Positions 44,960-53,553 are shown, counted from the first letter of the stretch. The stretch: DNA of 64,000 bases from CAZDDB01 sp963843285 (GCA_963843285.1 CAWJJO010000018.1:62001-126000); one strand, 5' to 3'. A program made the numbers and translations. Notes: generated by a model not told the origin, from the letters alone.

Positions 44960-45520
44960 ATGAGAATCTCCATACCGGTTCTAGTCGCAACAGTTGCGTT
45001 TTCGGCTGTTGTAATTTCGCAAATTCCGTCTGCAGCCATTGTCTCAGCCGCAACACCTACAAACATGGATGAAAAAGTGCTTGCGAAGGCTGAAGGCGCC
45101 GCTACGCAGGCGGATGCATCCGGGGACGTGCTTGCTGCTGCAGCAGCCATAGTCGCGGCCTTTGGGCGCGATGACCCCGAAGCTTACTTTGCGCTGTTCG
45201 ATCCGGACGCCACCTTCATCTTCTATACCACACCTGATCGCCTCAACAACCGCGCGGCATACCAACAAGAGTGGGCAAAATGGAAGAAGGAATCCGGCTT
45301 TCGGGTTCGTTCCTGTAGCTCTAGCGACCAGCGAGTACAACTGTTCGGCGACGTCGCTGTCTTTTCTCACTCGGTGCGCACGGACATCTCCACAAGCCAG
45401 GGCGAGAGCACGCTATACGAGCGCGAGACGATTGTCTTTCACCGCAGCAGCGGACGATGGGTCGCCGTGCATGAGCACCTCTCTCCACGACCGGAACCAC
45501 CGACCCCTGCTAAACCTTGA
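44960..45520 (+). CDS. Secreted SnoaL/DUF4440-like protein
   Basis: 186 residues. Signal peptide (VLVATVAFSAVVISQIPSAAI). The mature part from residue 60 fits the NTF2-like fold: ALFDPDATFIFYTTPDRLNN, then GDVAVFSHSVRTDIS and HRSSGRWVAVHEHLS. Such proteins bind small molecules or act as cyclases or isomerases; no substrate can be assigned. AAAGGAGG sits eight bases before the ATG. Confidence 0.8.
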   Translation: MRISIPVLVATVAFSAVVISQIPSAAIVSAATPTNMDEKVLAKAEGAATQADASGDVLAAAAAIVAAFGRDDPEAYFALFDPDATFIFYTTPDRLNNRAAYQQEWAKWKKESGFRVRSCSSSDQRVQLFGDVAVFSHSVRTDISTSQGESTLYERETIVFHRSSGRWVAVHEHLSPRPEPPTPAKP

Positions 45521-45586
45521 TGGTGCGCCTTCCCTTTGAATCGTCAGAAATTGCAAAGTCGGGATTGCGATCTCACGATGCAGTAG

Positions 45587-46379
45587 ACAAACAAGCGTGG
45601 CCCAGTCCATACGACATCTCACTTCGATTTTTACAATGACTTTGACACGAATCTCAACGACGCGCTGATCGCTGCAGGTCTTGCACGCAAAGACGGAAAG
45701 CCGGAGCTATTCCATTCCGGGGATGAGGCGTCCTGTTTCGGTAACCTGCCTCGCTCCGCGCGCGCGGGATGGGATGGTGCCGTCGACTACTACAAGGAAA
45801 TTATTTCTCCGGCCGGATGGAACGATCGTCAACAGTATCTGCTTCGTGTGCAACTGGCTGGATTTGACGAAAAATGGAAGAAGCCCGAGGACCGTCAATT
45901 CGTTGAAATTGCAAGAAGCTTCAGAGGGGCGGCAACACCCGCATACGATGCGTGTCGCTGGCCTGCTCAGGATGAAAAGAACAATCGCTGGATCGAGGAA
46001 GAAAAGCCACGACTGGCCGCTCATGAAGAGAAAATCGCATCCAGCGTGGAACGACTCTTTCAGAAACAATGGAATGGTTTACCGATTCGTGTGGATATTG
46101 TGGAAACAGTGAACTGGAGCGGAGCCAGCTCGATTCCCCGGGAGATTGGCGGGGAAGCGGTTCGCGGTATTCTGGACGAAGCAGGTGAGGCGGGTCACAC
46201 CCATGGTGTATGAGATCTTTGATCGCGGCGTCTGGTCCGATTATCGCAAGCTCCTTGAGAGCGCCTCGCGACCTTATGTGGATGGCAAGCGAACTCTTTC
46301 CGAAGCCGCAACGAATTTAATCAAGCTGCTTCGAGAATCTCGTAACACCCAATCCGGGCCTGTCCAGCAACCTCGATGA
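45587..46379 (+). pseudogene. Decayed gene, possibly from an HExxH-type protein family
   Basis: No good start; the frame is open from 45587 after a stop (TAG) and runs to a stop at 46213, continuing in another frame from about 46203 to 46379. Codon content is protein-like: DFYNDFDTNLNDALIAAG, then VDIVETVNWSGASSIPREIG, then GVWSDYRKLLESASRPYVDG. The last segments remind me of a family in which a HExxH motif lies between them, and it is absent here. So the 5' end, a middle part and the frame seem lost. The assignment is from memory and weak. Confidence 0.45.
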
Positions 46380-46831
46380 GAACAACTTCGAATTGACGTT
46401 CATCGAGGTTCGGAAATTTCTCCCGTGAACTCGGCTATTTGTGTTAGGGCTAATAAAAGCAACACGATCATCCTCCGGTTCGGAGCCGAGTAATTTCCAA
46501 TATTTTCTCCGAAAAGGGGGTTTTTTCTACCTCACATTTTGCTAAATCATCCCGATTGAAGTATTTGCTTGTCCCTTCCTCAAACGCTATACTCCCGAAA
46601 AGAGGTATTTAATTACCCCTTTTAGGGGTCCGACTTAGCGTTGAACGAAACCGCTTCGCGGTAGTTTCTTAGTGTATCAATAATCCTACCTTGTGAGCAT
46701 TCTTCGAATTCTGTAGTATCAGGCCTCACCTTGTTTTGGTCAGTGGAGTTTGTCGAAAGGCAGAAGACAAAAGGCTCCAACCTGAGCGATGATTAAGTTA
46801 CCAACAAAAATCGAAGCTCAAGGAGGAGCCA
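46380..46831. other. 452-base gene-free stretch with hairpins, left edge of the IS91-type element
   Basis: It contains AACCTCGATGA and TCATCGAGGTT (46371-46412), an 11-bp perfect inverted pair; ACTCGGCT and AGCCGAGT further on; and ACCCCTTTTAGGGGT (46615-46629), a tight hairpin that may mark the left end of the IS91-type element. AAGGAGG at 46820-46826 is the ribosome site of the recombinase gene. Confidence 0.5.
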
Positions 46832-47683
46832 ATGACACCATTACGTCAACGCATGTTGGAAGACATGCGAATGCGAAACCTTTCTGTGCGAACTCAAGAG
46901 ACCTACATATCGCAGGTTTCAAAGTTTGCAAAACACTTTAGGAAATCTCCGGAGGTGCTGGGACCCGAGGAGATTCGCCAATACCAATTGTATCTGATTG
47001 GCCAAAAAGTTTCCTGGTCCGTTTTAAACCAGACTGTATGCGCATTACGATTTCTGTACACCAAGACGTTGAAACTTGAAGTAGGAATCGTACAAATTCC
47101 ATTTCCAAAACAGCCGAGCAGATTGCCGGAACTCTTGAGTCCGTCAGAGGTTGTACAGCTTCTGGAGAATGTCATCGACTACACAATCCGAGTGGCACTA
47201 ACGACGATCTATTCAGGAGGCTTAAGACTACAGGAGTGTCTGCATCTGAAGATCAAGGATGTCGACAGCAGCAGGATGACGATCCGGATCGAACAAGGAA
47301 AGGGAATGAAAGATCGATACGTGATGCTGTCAGAAAAGCTGCTGAACTTGCTGCGAGATTACTACAAAAACGTGCATCCCCGAGGGGAGTATCTGTTTAC
47401 TTCACTGCGAGATCCACAAAAACCGATGGATGAAAACAGACTGCAGCGTGCGTTTACAAAGACTGCGAATCGCTTGGGCTGGAAAAAGCATGTAAGCATC
47501 CGGACGTTACGTCATTGTTTTGCTACTCACTTGCTGGAAGCAGGATACGATGTGCGGGTGATTCAGGAGTTGTTGGGGCATCGCAGCGTGACGACAACGC
47601 AGCGATATACGCATGTTAGTTCCAGCAGGATCAAAAAGACAGTCAGTCCGCTCGATCTGCTGCCCGGCCCCCAGAAGCGATGA
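46832..47683 (+). CDS. Tyrosine recombinase (IS91-associated, XerC/D-like)
   Basis: 283 residues. The N-terminal SAM-like domain reads MRNLSVRTQETYISQVSKF. Catalytic residues are visible: Arg in YSGGLRLQECLHL, Lys in QGKGMKDRYV, HxxR in IRTLRHCFATHLLEAGYD, and the nucleophile Tyr in TTQRYTHVSS. It lacks the extra segment that integron integrases carry before the HxxR box, so it is not an IntI. AAGGAGG precedes the ATG. Its stop overlaps the transposase start, so both work in one element. Confidence 0.9.
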   Translation: MTPLRQRMLEDMRMRNLSVRTQETYISQVSKFAKHFRKSPEVLGPEEIRQYQLYLIGQKVSWSVLNQTVCALRFLYTKTLKLEVGIVQIPFPKQPSRLPELLSPSEVVQLLENVIDYTIRVALTTIYSGGLRLQECLHLKIKDVDSSRMTIRIEQGKGMKDRYVMLSEKLLNLLRDYYKNVHPRGEYLFTSLRDPQKPMDENRLQRAFTKTANRLGWKKHVSIRTLRHCFATHLLEAGYDVRVIQELLGHRSVTTTQRYTHVSSSRIKKTVSPLDLLPGPQKR

Positions 47684-48810
47684 TGCAACGGCCACCACTG
47701 GAGGTGGCAGATATCTTTCGCGCCTACGGTCAAGATTACCGGCAAAAGCATGCATGCCATTTGTCGGGAGTTCAACTGCGTGCGATGCGCGCCATACAAG
47801 AGTGCCGGACTTCGGCGCTTGGAGGCCACCTCGAGCAATGTGATCATTGTGGAAACCAGAGGAATGCCTACAACTCTTGCCGAAACCGAAATTGTCCTAA
47901 GTGTCAGTCTACCGCTGCAAAACGATGGCTGCAGCAGCGTGAAGCGGAGTTGCTTCCGGTTCCGTATTTCCATGTCGTCTTCACGGTGCCTGAACAGATT
48001 GCAAGAATTGCTCTGGGTAACCAGCGGCTTGTCTATGCGATTCTATTTCGATGTGTTTCGCAGACGTTGCTGCAGATTGCAGCGGATCCAAAGCACCAGG
48101 GGACTCAGATCGGATTTCTGGCGATCCTACATACCTGGGGACAGAATCTCGACTATCATCCGCACATCCATTGTGTGGTTCCCGGTGGCGGACTCAAACA
48201 GCACGGCGGCTGGCTGCCAAGCGTTAAAAAGTTCTTTTTGCCCGTCAAAGTCCTTTCGAAGCTTTTCCGTGGCAAGTTTCTGGCTGCGCTCAACCGTGCA
48301 TTCCGAAAAGGACAATTACGCTTTGCAGGAAAGCTCTCCTCACTCACTTCAAAAAGCACGTTCGGAAAGTTTTTGAGTGTACCGGCAAATAAAAATTGGG
48401 TGGTTTACTGCAAACCCCCGTTTGGAGGAGTCTCCCAGGTCCTTCAGTATCTAGGACGGTACACCCACCGGATCGCTATCTCCAATCACCGACTTGTGAG
48501 TTTAGTGAATGACAACATTACCTTTCGCTGGAAGGACTATCGCGATGGCGGCTGTCAAAAAATCATGACCTTGACAGTTCACGAGTTCATCCGGCGTTTC
48601 CTGATGCACGTGGTCCCTTCCGGTTTTGTACGGATCCGACACTATGGTTTTCTGGCCAATCGTAACCGGGCGCATCCATTCCCCTCATTCAATCCACAGT
48701 TGTATCACTACCTGCTCCCCCTTCAGATACAATGCTGTCAAAATCTTCGGAAACTCTACCTAACGATGATTCTTTGCATCGTTGTCCGGTCTGCAAGCAG
48801 GGCAAAATGA
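47680..48810 (+). CDS. IS91-family transposase (Y2-type), frameshifted near its C-terminus
   Basis: 376 codons. The N-terminal zinc finger has CDHCGNQRNAYNSCRNRNCPKC, where the cysteines and QSTAAKRWLQQRE match the family. HPHIHCVVPGGG is the HUH motif that binds metal, and the YLGRYTHRIAISNHRLV segment follows. The usual end, a CPxC zinc ribbon, is found in another frame (CPVCKQGKM, stop at 48857). One base seems to be lost near 48725-48735, giving the unusual end LCIVVRSASRAK. The transposase nicks and joins single-stranded DNA by rolling circle. The start overlaps the recombinase stop. Confidence 0.9.
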   Translation: MMQRPPLEVADIFRAYGQDYRQKHACHLSGVQLRAMRAIQECRTSALGGHLEQCDHCGNQRNAYNSCRNRNCPKCQSTAAKRWLQQREAELLPVPYFHVVFTVPEQIARIALGNQRLVYAILFRCVSQTLLQIAADPKHQGTQIGFLAILHTWGQNLDYHPHIHCVVPGGGLKQHGGWLPSVKKFFLPVKVLSKLFRGKFLAALNRAFRKGQLRFAGKLSSLTSKSTFGKFLSVPANKNWVVYCKPPFGGVSQVLQYLGRYTHRIAISNHRLVSLVNDNITFRWKDYRDGGCQKIMTLTVHEFIRRFLMHVVPSGFVRIRHYGFLANRNRAHPFPSFNPQLYHYLLPLQIQCCQNLRKLYLTMILCIVVRSASRAK

Positions 48811-48857
48811 TTCGTGTTGCTATCCTTTTTCCAGTCAAACCCATAGATTCATCATGA

Positions 48858-49187
48858 CCATTACACAATCCTCTCTTCCACCATATTTATGCCCTGTTTC
48901 AGCGCAGTTGCCCCACGTTTGTTTGTTTTCCAGGATCTCTCCCAATTCAGCAACTACAATTACCCAGAAAAACTGCCCCTCTCGCACCTTCCAATCTCAA
49001 GTTCCCGTTCCAACCCTGCCTACTCATACACAAATCGAGGTTCAATATCCATACCGATTGCCGCGGTTTCCTCCAACAGACTTCTATACGGCACCTCGCT
49101 GATCCTCAACCATTATTTTTCAACACTTCCCTATTCTGATACCCTATCCCTTAGGCTTCCTGCGAGATGCCGCATAGAAGCCTATAC
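48858..49187. other. Right non-coding end of the IS91 element with an oriIS-like hairpin
   Basis: No gene is seen here. At the end, AGGCTTC (49153-49159) and GAAGCCT (49177-49183) pair, with TGCG and CGCA continuing the stem. The sequence ATAC then joins GTTC (49188-49191). This is the form expected of an IS91 oriIS flanked by its target. Confidence 0.6.
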
Positions 49188-49194
49188 GTTCGGC
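49188..49194 (+). other. Remnant attC R' core (GTTCGGC) bordering the IS91 element
   Basis: GTTCGGC is followed by GGCC, matching the right end of the attC at 54140 (GTTCGGC then GCC). It lies 26 bases before the start of a cassette-like gene, as expected for the crossover end of an attC. Confidence 0.5.
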
Positions 49195-49219
49195 GGCCTA
49201 TCGACTCAGCGTTTTCGCA

Positions 49220-49633
49220 ATGATTTCCAATCCGAAGTCCTTGAATAGAATCAGATCGTTATGGAAGGCTCAGGACGATTTACGTAATAGGGTGCAAAGA
49301 GCCCTGCTCGGTGCCTTCTCCCTAGGCGGCTCATCTGCGATCTTTGCCGCGGACGCCGCACATAATCTGCCTTTTGTTCATGCCTGTTCTGTTTTAAATG
49401 AGGTGCTTATACAGCTGGCCAAGGAAGGGCATTACAATTGCAAGAGTCGGTTTCTCGGCAAATTACTTAGAGCAAGCGAGAAGCATTTACCTTGGACGGA
49501 TTTCGCGACTATCGAGGAGGCGGTGGATCGCAGAAATAAGCTCGCACATCATGGTGCTGTACTTCCGCGTGCCGATTGTTGGAAATATACGGATGCAATT
49601 AAGCACGAACTTGTAACCTGGAAGATCATTTAG
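49220..49633 (+). CDS. Cassette gene: possible HEPN-domain protein
   Basis: 137 residues, all-helical by appearance. Near the C-terminus is RRNKLAHHGAVLP; R-N-K-L-A-H fits the RxxxxH motif of HEPN RNases. The N-terminal half contains FAADAAHNLPFVHACSVLNE. HEPN proteins are toxins, abortive-infection effectors or RNA-processing enzymes. The motif is short, so this is only a possibility. It is followed four bases after its stop by an attC, so it is a gene cassette. Confidence 0.55.
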   Translation: MISNPKSLNRIRSLWKAQDDLRNRVQRALLGAFSLGGSSAIFAADAAHNLPFVHACSVLNEVLIQLAKEGHYNCKSRFLGKLLRASEKHLPWTDFATIEEAVDRRNKLAHHGAVLPRADCWKYTDAIKHELVTWKII

Positions 49634-49636
49634 GCC

Positions 49637-49820
49637 AGCGAACAACTCGCTGCAGCGGACAACACCTGCGCCTCGCTCAGGCATTGCCGCTTGCAAGGGG
49701 CTTACAAGGTCTAATGCAGGAACAGGGTAAATCAGTTATCATGGTTTGTGCTGGAGCTGGCGCAAGCAAGCGGCAAGCCTTCGCTCGTCTTGGTGTTGCC
49801 GCTGAGCTCGGGCGTTAGGC
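49637..49820 (+). other. Integron attC site 1 (184 bp)
   Basis: R'' agcgaac (49637-49643), L'' aactcgctgcagcgg, a long partly palindromic centre (gccgcttgc...gcaagcggc), L' ccgctgagctcgg, R' GTTAGGC (49814-49820). Arms and crossover core fit attC. Confidence 0.85.
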
Positions 49821-49840
49821 GGCAAAATCAGAGGCGAACG

Positions 49841-51064
49841 ATGAATTTGAGTCGCGTGTTCGTCATAACTGGCTTGTTGCTGTTGTGTGCGCTTCAGATT
49901 CAATGCAGAGTGGGGCGCGGGCTTTCGACACGTGAAGAACGAGCGAAAGCAATCATGGTCGCAAGGTTGCTCGAACGAGATCCTTTGGCCAAGGACGCTC
50001 CTTCGAATAGGCAGTGGTTGCTAAATTGGATCATCGAAATTCCTGATATTCGATTCAAGTCCTGCGTCGGTCTGCTCAGTCCGGGCGTAGGAAATCACTA
50101 TCGTTACTCAACCGAGGTAAATCAACAAATCATATTCTCAGCTGCGGCGTTCAGGTTGGAACGTCCGGATCATATCAGAGATGACGCTGGCGCATATCTA
50201 GCGGGAGTTGAAGGAGCGTTGCGCGTATATGAAGTCTTGATGAAGTCGGCGCCGGACGCGAAATTGGCATTCCTGGATGATTTGGTAGCGAAGCGTGACC
50301 ATGGCGAGCTTGCTGATCACGTCATCAAACTGGCCGATGAAAAGTGCAAGAGGCCGAAGAGTGATTTGATTCTGCCACTGGCTGGAGCAGGAGTAGGACT
50401 GGTCTTGGCCCTCTTGGTTGCGCATTGGTTTGAAGGAGGCCGAATCCTTCGTGTTACAGGCCTGGGAACCGTCACACCCGGAAACGCTAGCGCAAGGATT
50501 GCCACGATCTTTCAACGAGTCGTGTTTGTCTGCGCAGGGTACTATGTAATTGTTCTCGTACTCCTTCACATCCTTGAACCTGGATTCGACCCGCGATTCC
50601 GGTTCATGAGCGAGTATGCCTTGGGAGATTACGGTTGGCTCATGACCACGACATTTTTCGTGCTGGGCTTGGCCGTTTTCGCAGTCGCAGCCGGACTCGC
50701 ACAGGTGCACCAATCATCACGGAGTGCACGCATCGGACTCGGCCTGTTGGCCGTCGGGGCGCTGTTCATATGGCTGGCTGGGGTATTCAAGGATTCTATA
50801 CCGCACCTTTTAGCTAGCGTCGTAGTCTTTCCAAGCATTGTCATAGCGGTGTTGCTTTTGTCTTGGACCTTTCGACAGCCTGCAGCATGGCAACCCATTT
50901 ACCGAGCAACGCTCTTCATTGCTCTTGGAATGCTTGCCCTGTTTTTTTCAATGGTCGCCGATACAGGGATGCCAGGATTGCAGCAGCGGGTTTTCATTTT
51001 CCTATTGCTATTGTGGCTTTCAATTGTCGTTCACAGGTTGGTTCGAGTAACGGGCGCCGCCTAA
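49841..51064 (+). CDS. Cassette gene: DUF998-type membrane protein with N-terminal extension
   Basis: 407 residues from the ATG at 49841, 20 bases after the attC R'. The N-terminus is a signal or lipoprotein-like peptide (FVITGLLLLCALQIQCRVG). A soluble region to about residue 180 follows. From about 200 there are seven or eight membrane helices; FDPRFRFMSEYALGDYGWLM is the DUF998 hallmark. The function of DUF998 is unknown. The TAA stop lies inside the R'' of the next attC. Confidence 0.8.
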   Translation: MNLSRVFVITGLLLLCALQIQCRVGRGLSTREERAKAIMVARLLERDPLAKDAPSNRQWLLNWIIEIPDIRFKSCVGLLSPGVGNHYRYSTEVNQQIIFSAAAFRLERPDHIRDDAGAYLAGVEGALRVYEVLMKSAPDAKLAFLDDLVAKRDHGELADHVIKLADEKCKRPKSDLILPLAGAGVGLVLALLVAHWFEGGRILRVTGLGTVTPGNASARIATIFQRVVFVCAGYYVIVLVLLHILEPGFDPRFRFMSEYALGDYGWLMTTTFFVLGLAVFAVAAGLAQVHQSSRSARIGLGLLAVGALFIWLAGVFKDSIPHLLASVVVFPSIVIAVLLLSWTFRQPAAWQPIYRATLFIALGMLALFFSMVADTGMPGLQQRVFIFLLLLWLSIVVHRLVRVTGAA

Positions 51065-51293
51065 CAAGTCGTCTATGAAAGGAGTTGTCAAGAGAAAGAC
51101 ACCTCAAGCGGGGTCAGAAAGGGGGAGCTTTCCTGACAACTAGCCCCGGGTGACGGAAATCGAACAGTTCTGAGCTGAGCCGGCAACCGGATGAAAGCAG
51201 GCAGAACCACCTGGCCCAGTATCTGCGAAAAGAGTTATGAGCTAACCACGCGTCTATCTGAGACTCAAAGGCCTACCGCATCATTTGGTTATG

Positions 51294-51370
51294 CGAGGGG
51301 GCATACGGGCTGCAATGGTCCTTGGAAAACAGAAACACCAGGAACACGACTTGTTTAGATGCTTCCCTCG
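51294..51370. ncRNA. Candidate bridge-RNA target-binding loop in the IS110 non-coding end
   Basis: An outer stem CGAGGG/CCCTCG plus GCAT/ATGC (51294-51304 with 51359-51370) encloses two guide-like sides and an inner hairpin (GTCCTTGG with CCAGGAAC). Side one, CGGGCTGCA (51306-51314), nearly matches the right flank CGGCTGCA (52629-52636). Side two, CGACTTGTTTAG (51347-51358), nearly matches the complement of the left flank CTAACAAGTCG (51061-51071). Each has one extra base. Transcription strand is not resolved, and function is inference. Confidence 0.6.
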
Positions 51371-51427
51371 AAAGACTTTTGCTACGGACCAGAATGTTGC
51401 CGATCCGGTAACTACGGGCTCCAGACT

Positions 51428-52564
51428 TTATTGAACTGTTCCCTTTCCTTGATTAAGAGAGAGCTTTTTCTTTCTTTTTTCCTCCTTACAGTTTTTAGAA
51501 TGAAGACTCGGACTCAGGAATAGTTTTGGATCAAACTTTGCTTCTTTTTTCCAGATGGCCAAAGAGGTAGAGGACAATCGTCGGGCAATAGTTAATCGAG
51601 CCATGGCGGGGTTGAGCCCTTTTTGCAGCAGGGATTGATAAATCGGTCCCAGCAGTTTATGAGTTGTGCCCTGCAGCGCAGCGCTCTTATAGACTCGTTT
51701 GAGAATTCGGCTGTAATCGCGATTGAGACCACGTGTGGAAGCTTTTCTAATTCTCTTTTGCACTCGGCCATTCACAATTTCATGATCAGAAGTAGTGCGG
51801 TTTACAACCGCCAGGCCGCAATAAGGCCAGTATTGACGCTTGGTGCGAAATCGGTGTGGTGTTGCCACCACGGCCACGATCTGAGCTGAACGGATGGGTC
51901 CAAGGCAGGGAATTCGCTTCAGCAGTTTGACGGCTGGATATTTTCGGCTTTCGAGCAAAAGTTGCTTTTTGCCTTCTTCCCTCAGCGGCATCAGCGAATC
52001 CAATTGGCTAAAGAGGATCTGCAATCGAAAACGAAGACCCAGTTCCGTTATTTTTTCCAGCCAGAAGTCATGTTTAGCCGGATTGTAAAGTCCTCCGCCC
52101 TTACAGCTGATGCCCCGGCCCTGGAATAAAGAGCGAATTCGTGTCATGGTTCGTACCGAATCCCTGATGAGAGCCTCGTAACCGAGAACCAGCTGCTTCA
52201 GGGGTCGCAGTGAATATTCTGTTTGGTAAACCGGTCGAAGTGCATTCAGACGGAGCTGTTCTGCTAGTTTTCGAGCGTCTATTCGATCGGATTTGTTTCC
52301 ACACAATACCACGCGATTGTACCGGGGGTTGCACACAAGCACATTTGATACCAGCGGTCTGACTAGATCGTATAGCCATGCTGCTTGTGTCCCCTGTTCA
52401 AAGGTCAGATGAACTTCGCCGCGGATCCCTCTCAGGAAATCCCGGATTGTCTCAGCACTATTGCCAAATACACCTTCCCACAAAATCTTCCCACCGCCAT
52501 CAAGAATACAAAATGCGATGGTTGCTAAATGAACATCGAATGCGACATACTTTCTAATGATCAT
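51428..52564 (-). CDS. IS110-family DEDD transposase
   Basis: 378 residues from the ATG at 52564 with AAAGGAG upstream. RuvC-like domain: D10 in VAFDVH, E56 in LTFEQGT, D93 and D96 in KSDRIDARKLAEQL. C-terminal Transposase_20 domain: KRIPCLGPIRSAQIVA, and YCGLAVVNRTTSDH. IS110 transposases act with a bridge RNA that pairs with target and donor. The tail is strongly basic (KEEKRKKKLS). It lies inside attC site 2. Confidence 0.93.
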   Translation of the reverse strand: MIIRKYVAFDVHLATIAFCILDGGGKILWEGVFGNSAETIRDFLRGIRGEVHLTFEQGTQAAWLYDLVRPLVSNVLVCNPRYNRVVLCGNKSDRIDARKLAEQLRLNALRPVYQTEYSLRPLKQLVLGYEALIRDSVRTMTRIRSLFQGRGISCKGGGLYNPAKHDFWLEKITELGLRFRLQILFSQLDSLMPLREEGKKQLLLESRKYPAVKLLKRIPCLGPIRSAQIVAVVATPHRFRTKRQYWPYCGLAVVNRTTSDHEIVNGRVQKRIRKASTRGLNRDYSRILKRVYKSAALQGTTHKLLGPIYQSLLQKGLNPAMARLTIARRLSSTSLAIWKKEAKFDPKLFLSPSLHSKNCKEEKRKKKLSLNQGKGTVQ

Positions 52565-52821
52565 GGTTGCTCCTTTGGTTGATAGTTTTCTCTGAAAGCT
52601 ATCACCGGAGGGGCGACCTTTCATAATACGGCTGCAGCCGACACAGACCGCGCCTTACTCAGTCATGCCGGTTGCAGTCGGGTTTACATTCATAGGTGCA
52701 AGGAAAAGGTTTTTCAGCTATCATGTTTTGTGCCGGGGAAACGCTGCAACCGTCATACCTTCATTCGGCGCGGTCCGTGCGGCTGAGCTCCGGCGTTAGG
52801 CGGCGCGTGGCAGATAAACAT

Positions 52822-53520
52822 ATGAAGACCGATTCAACTAAGAGCGATGAAATAAGGGAAGCTATGTTCGTTCGTATTGGCGGACTGCTGGGCTTCCTGC
52901 TACTCGGGATCATTCTGGTCATTAACTTCGTGCTTCTCGAACCTCCAGCGGGAGGCGGCGCCGCTCCCGCCGAACCCAAAAGCTACATCGTTGAGCACGC
53001 GGGGAGAATGGCAATTGCTAATGGGCTGCGAAATCTGATGTTCTTCTGCCTCCTATTCTGGGCCGCAGGCCTGTACACATTCACGCGACGCGGCGCAACG
53101 CTCGCGACCAACGCCTGGGGGTTGCTAGGGCTGCTCGGTGCGGCGGCAGCCGCGACGATGGGCATAATTGCTAACGGTGTGGAAACCGTCATCTTCCTAA
53201 ATTACGGCGGCGTTTCCGAGCAGCGGGACGTTTTTCTGTTACTCTGGAGTGTCACTGGCGTCCTCTACGTGGTGCCACAGGTGGGTACAGCAGCGATGGC
53301 CGCAGGATTCAGCTTGGCGGGTTGGCGGTCCGGCGCTCTGCCGAGATGGCTGGTTGCGGTAGGACTCCTCGTCACTGCCGCGAGCCTTCTTACCTGTGTC
53401 GGTATAGTCTCGGTTATGACCGGCGGCTGGGCCGGGATGGCGCAGTCCGTCGGTGTGCTACTCACCTTGGTGTGGATGTTGTCCATAAGCGTGCTGATGG
53501 TGCGACGCGCCTCGGCATAG
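52822..53520 (+). CDS. Cassette gene: polytopic membrane protein
   Basis: 232 residues with six membrane segments (for example FLLLGIILVINFVLLEP and LLGLLGAAAAATMGIIANGV). It starts 21 bases after the attC 2 R'. I recognise no named family. The next attC begins about 34 bases after its stop. It is typical of the membrane proteins often found in integron cassettes. Confidence 0.7.
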   Translation: MKTDSTKSDEIREAMFVRIGGLLGFLLLGIILVINFVLLEPPAGGGAAPAEPKSYIVEHAGRMAIANGLRNLMFFCLLFWAAGLYTFTRRGATLATNAWGLLGLLGAAAAATMGIIANGVETVIFLNYGGVSEQRDVFLLLWSVTGVLYVVPQVGTAAMAAGFSLAGWRSGALPRWLVAVGLLVTAASLLTCVGIVSVMTGGWAGMAQSVGVLLTLVWMLSISVLMVRRASA

Positions 53521-53553
53521 GGAGTTTCATTAGTCCGCGCGTAAATTTGCGCC

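Larger units (their letters stand above)
46600..49187 (+). mobile_element. IS91-family element carrying a tyrosine recombinase
   Basis: Tyrosine recombinase and IS91-type transposase genes overlap (ATGA), an arrangement known from some IS91-family elements. The right end is set by an oriIS-like hairpin directly before GTTC at 49188, the tetranucleotide IS91 elements insert next to. The left end is uncertain and placed near the 46615 hairpin. Confidence 0.7.
51072..52628 (-). mobile_element. IS110-family (IS1111-attC-like) insertion sequence in an attC
   Basis: About 1557 bp. Subterminal inverted repeat ATGAAAGG (51075-51082) and CCTTTCAT (52617-52624). CG stands at both junctions (51070-51071, 52629-52630) and may be the duplicated core. 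A single DEDD transposase on the minus strand has a long non-coding end downstream of it, as in the IS1111 group. Confidence 0.8.
51059..52801 (+). other. Integron attC site 2, split by an IS110/IS1111-type element
   Basis: 5' piece: R'' gcctaac (51059-51065) then aagtcg. 3' piece: cggctgcagccgac from 52629 to L' ggctgagctccgg and R' GTTAGGC (52795-52801). Without the IS it is about 186 bp and matches the other attCs (compare aacaagtc-actgcagc in site 3). Confidence 0.85.

Noticed and set aside
46380..46470. attC-like gagaacaacttcg followed by gtgttagggc
   Set aside because: L'' and L' arms do not pair, and the region is better described by other hairpins.
46832..47683. Tyrosine recombinase as the integron integrase
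   Set aside because: It lacks the extra IntI segment before the HxxR box and overlaps the IS91 transposase gene. It ends in SPLDLLP, which resembles IntI, but that is not enough.
48858..49187. Two short open frames after the IS91 transposase
   Set aside because: Low complexity, no ribosome site, inside the IS non-coding end.
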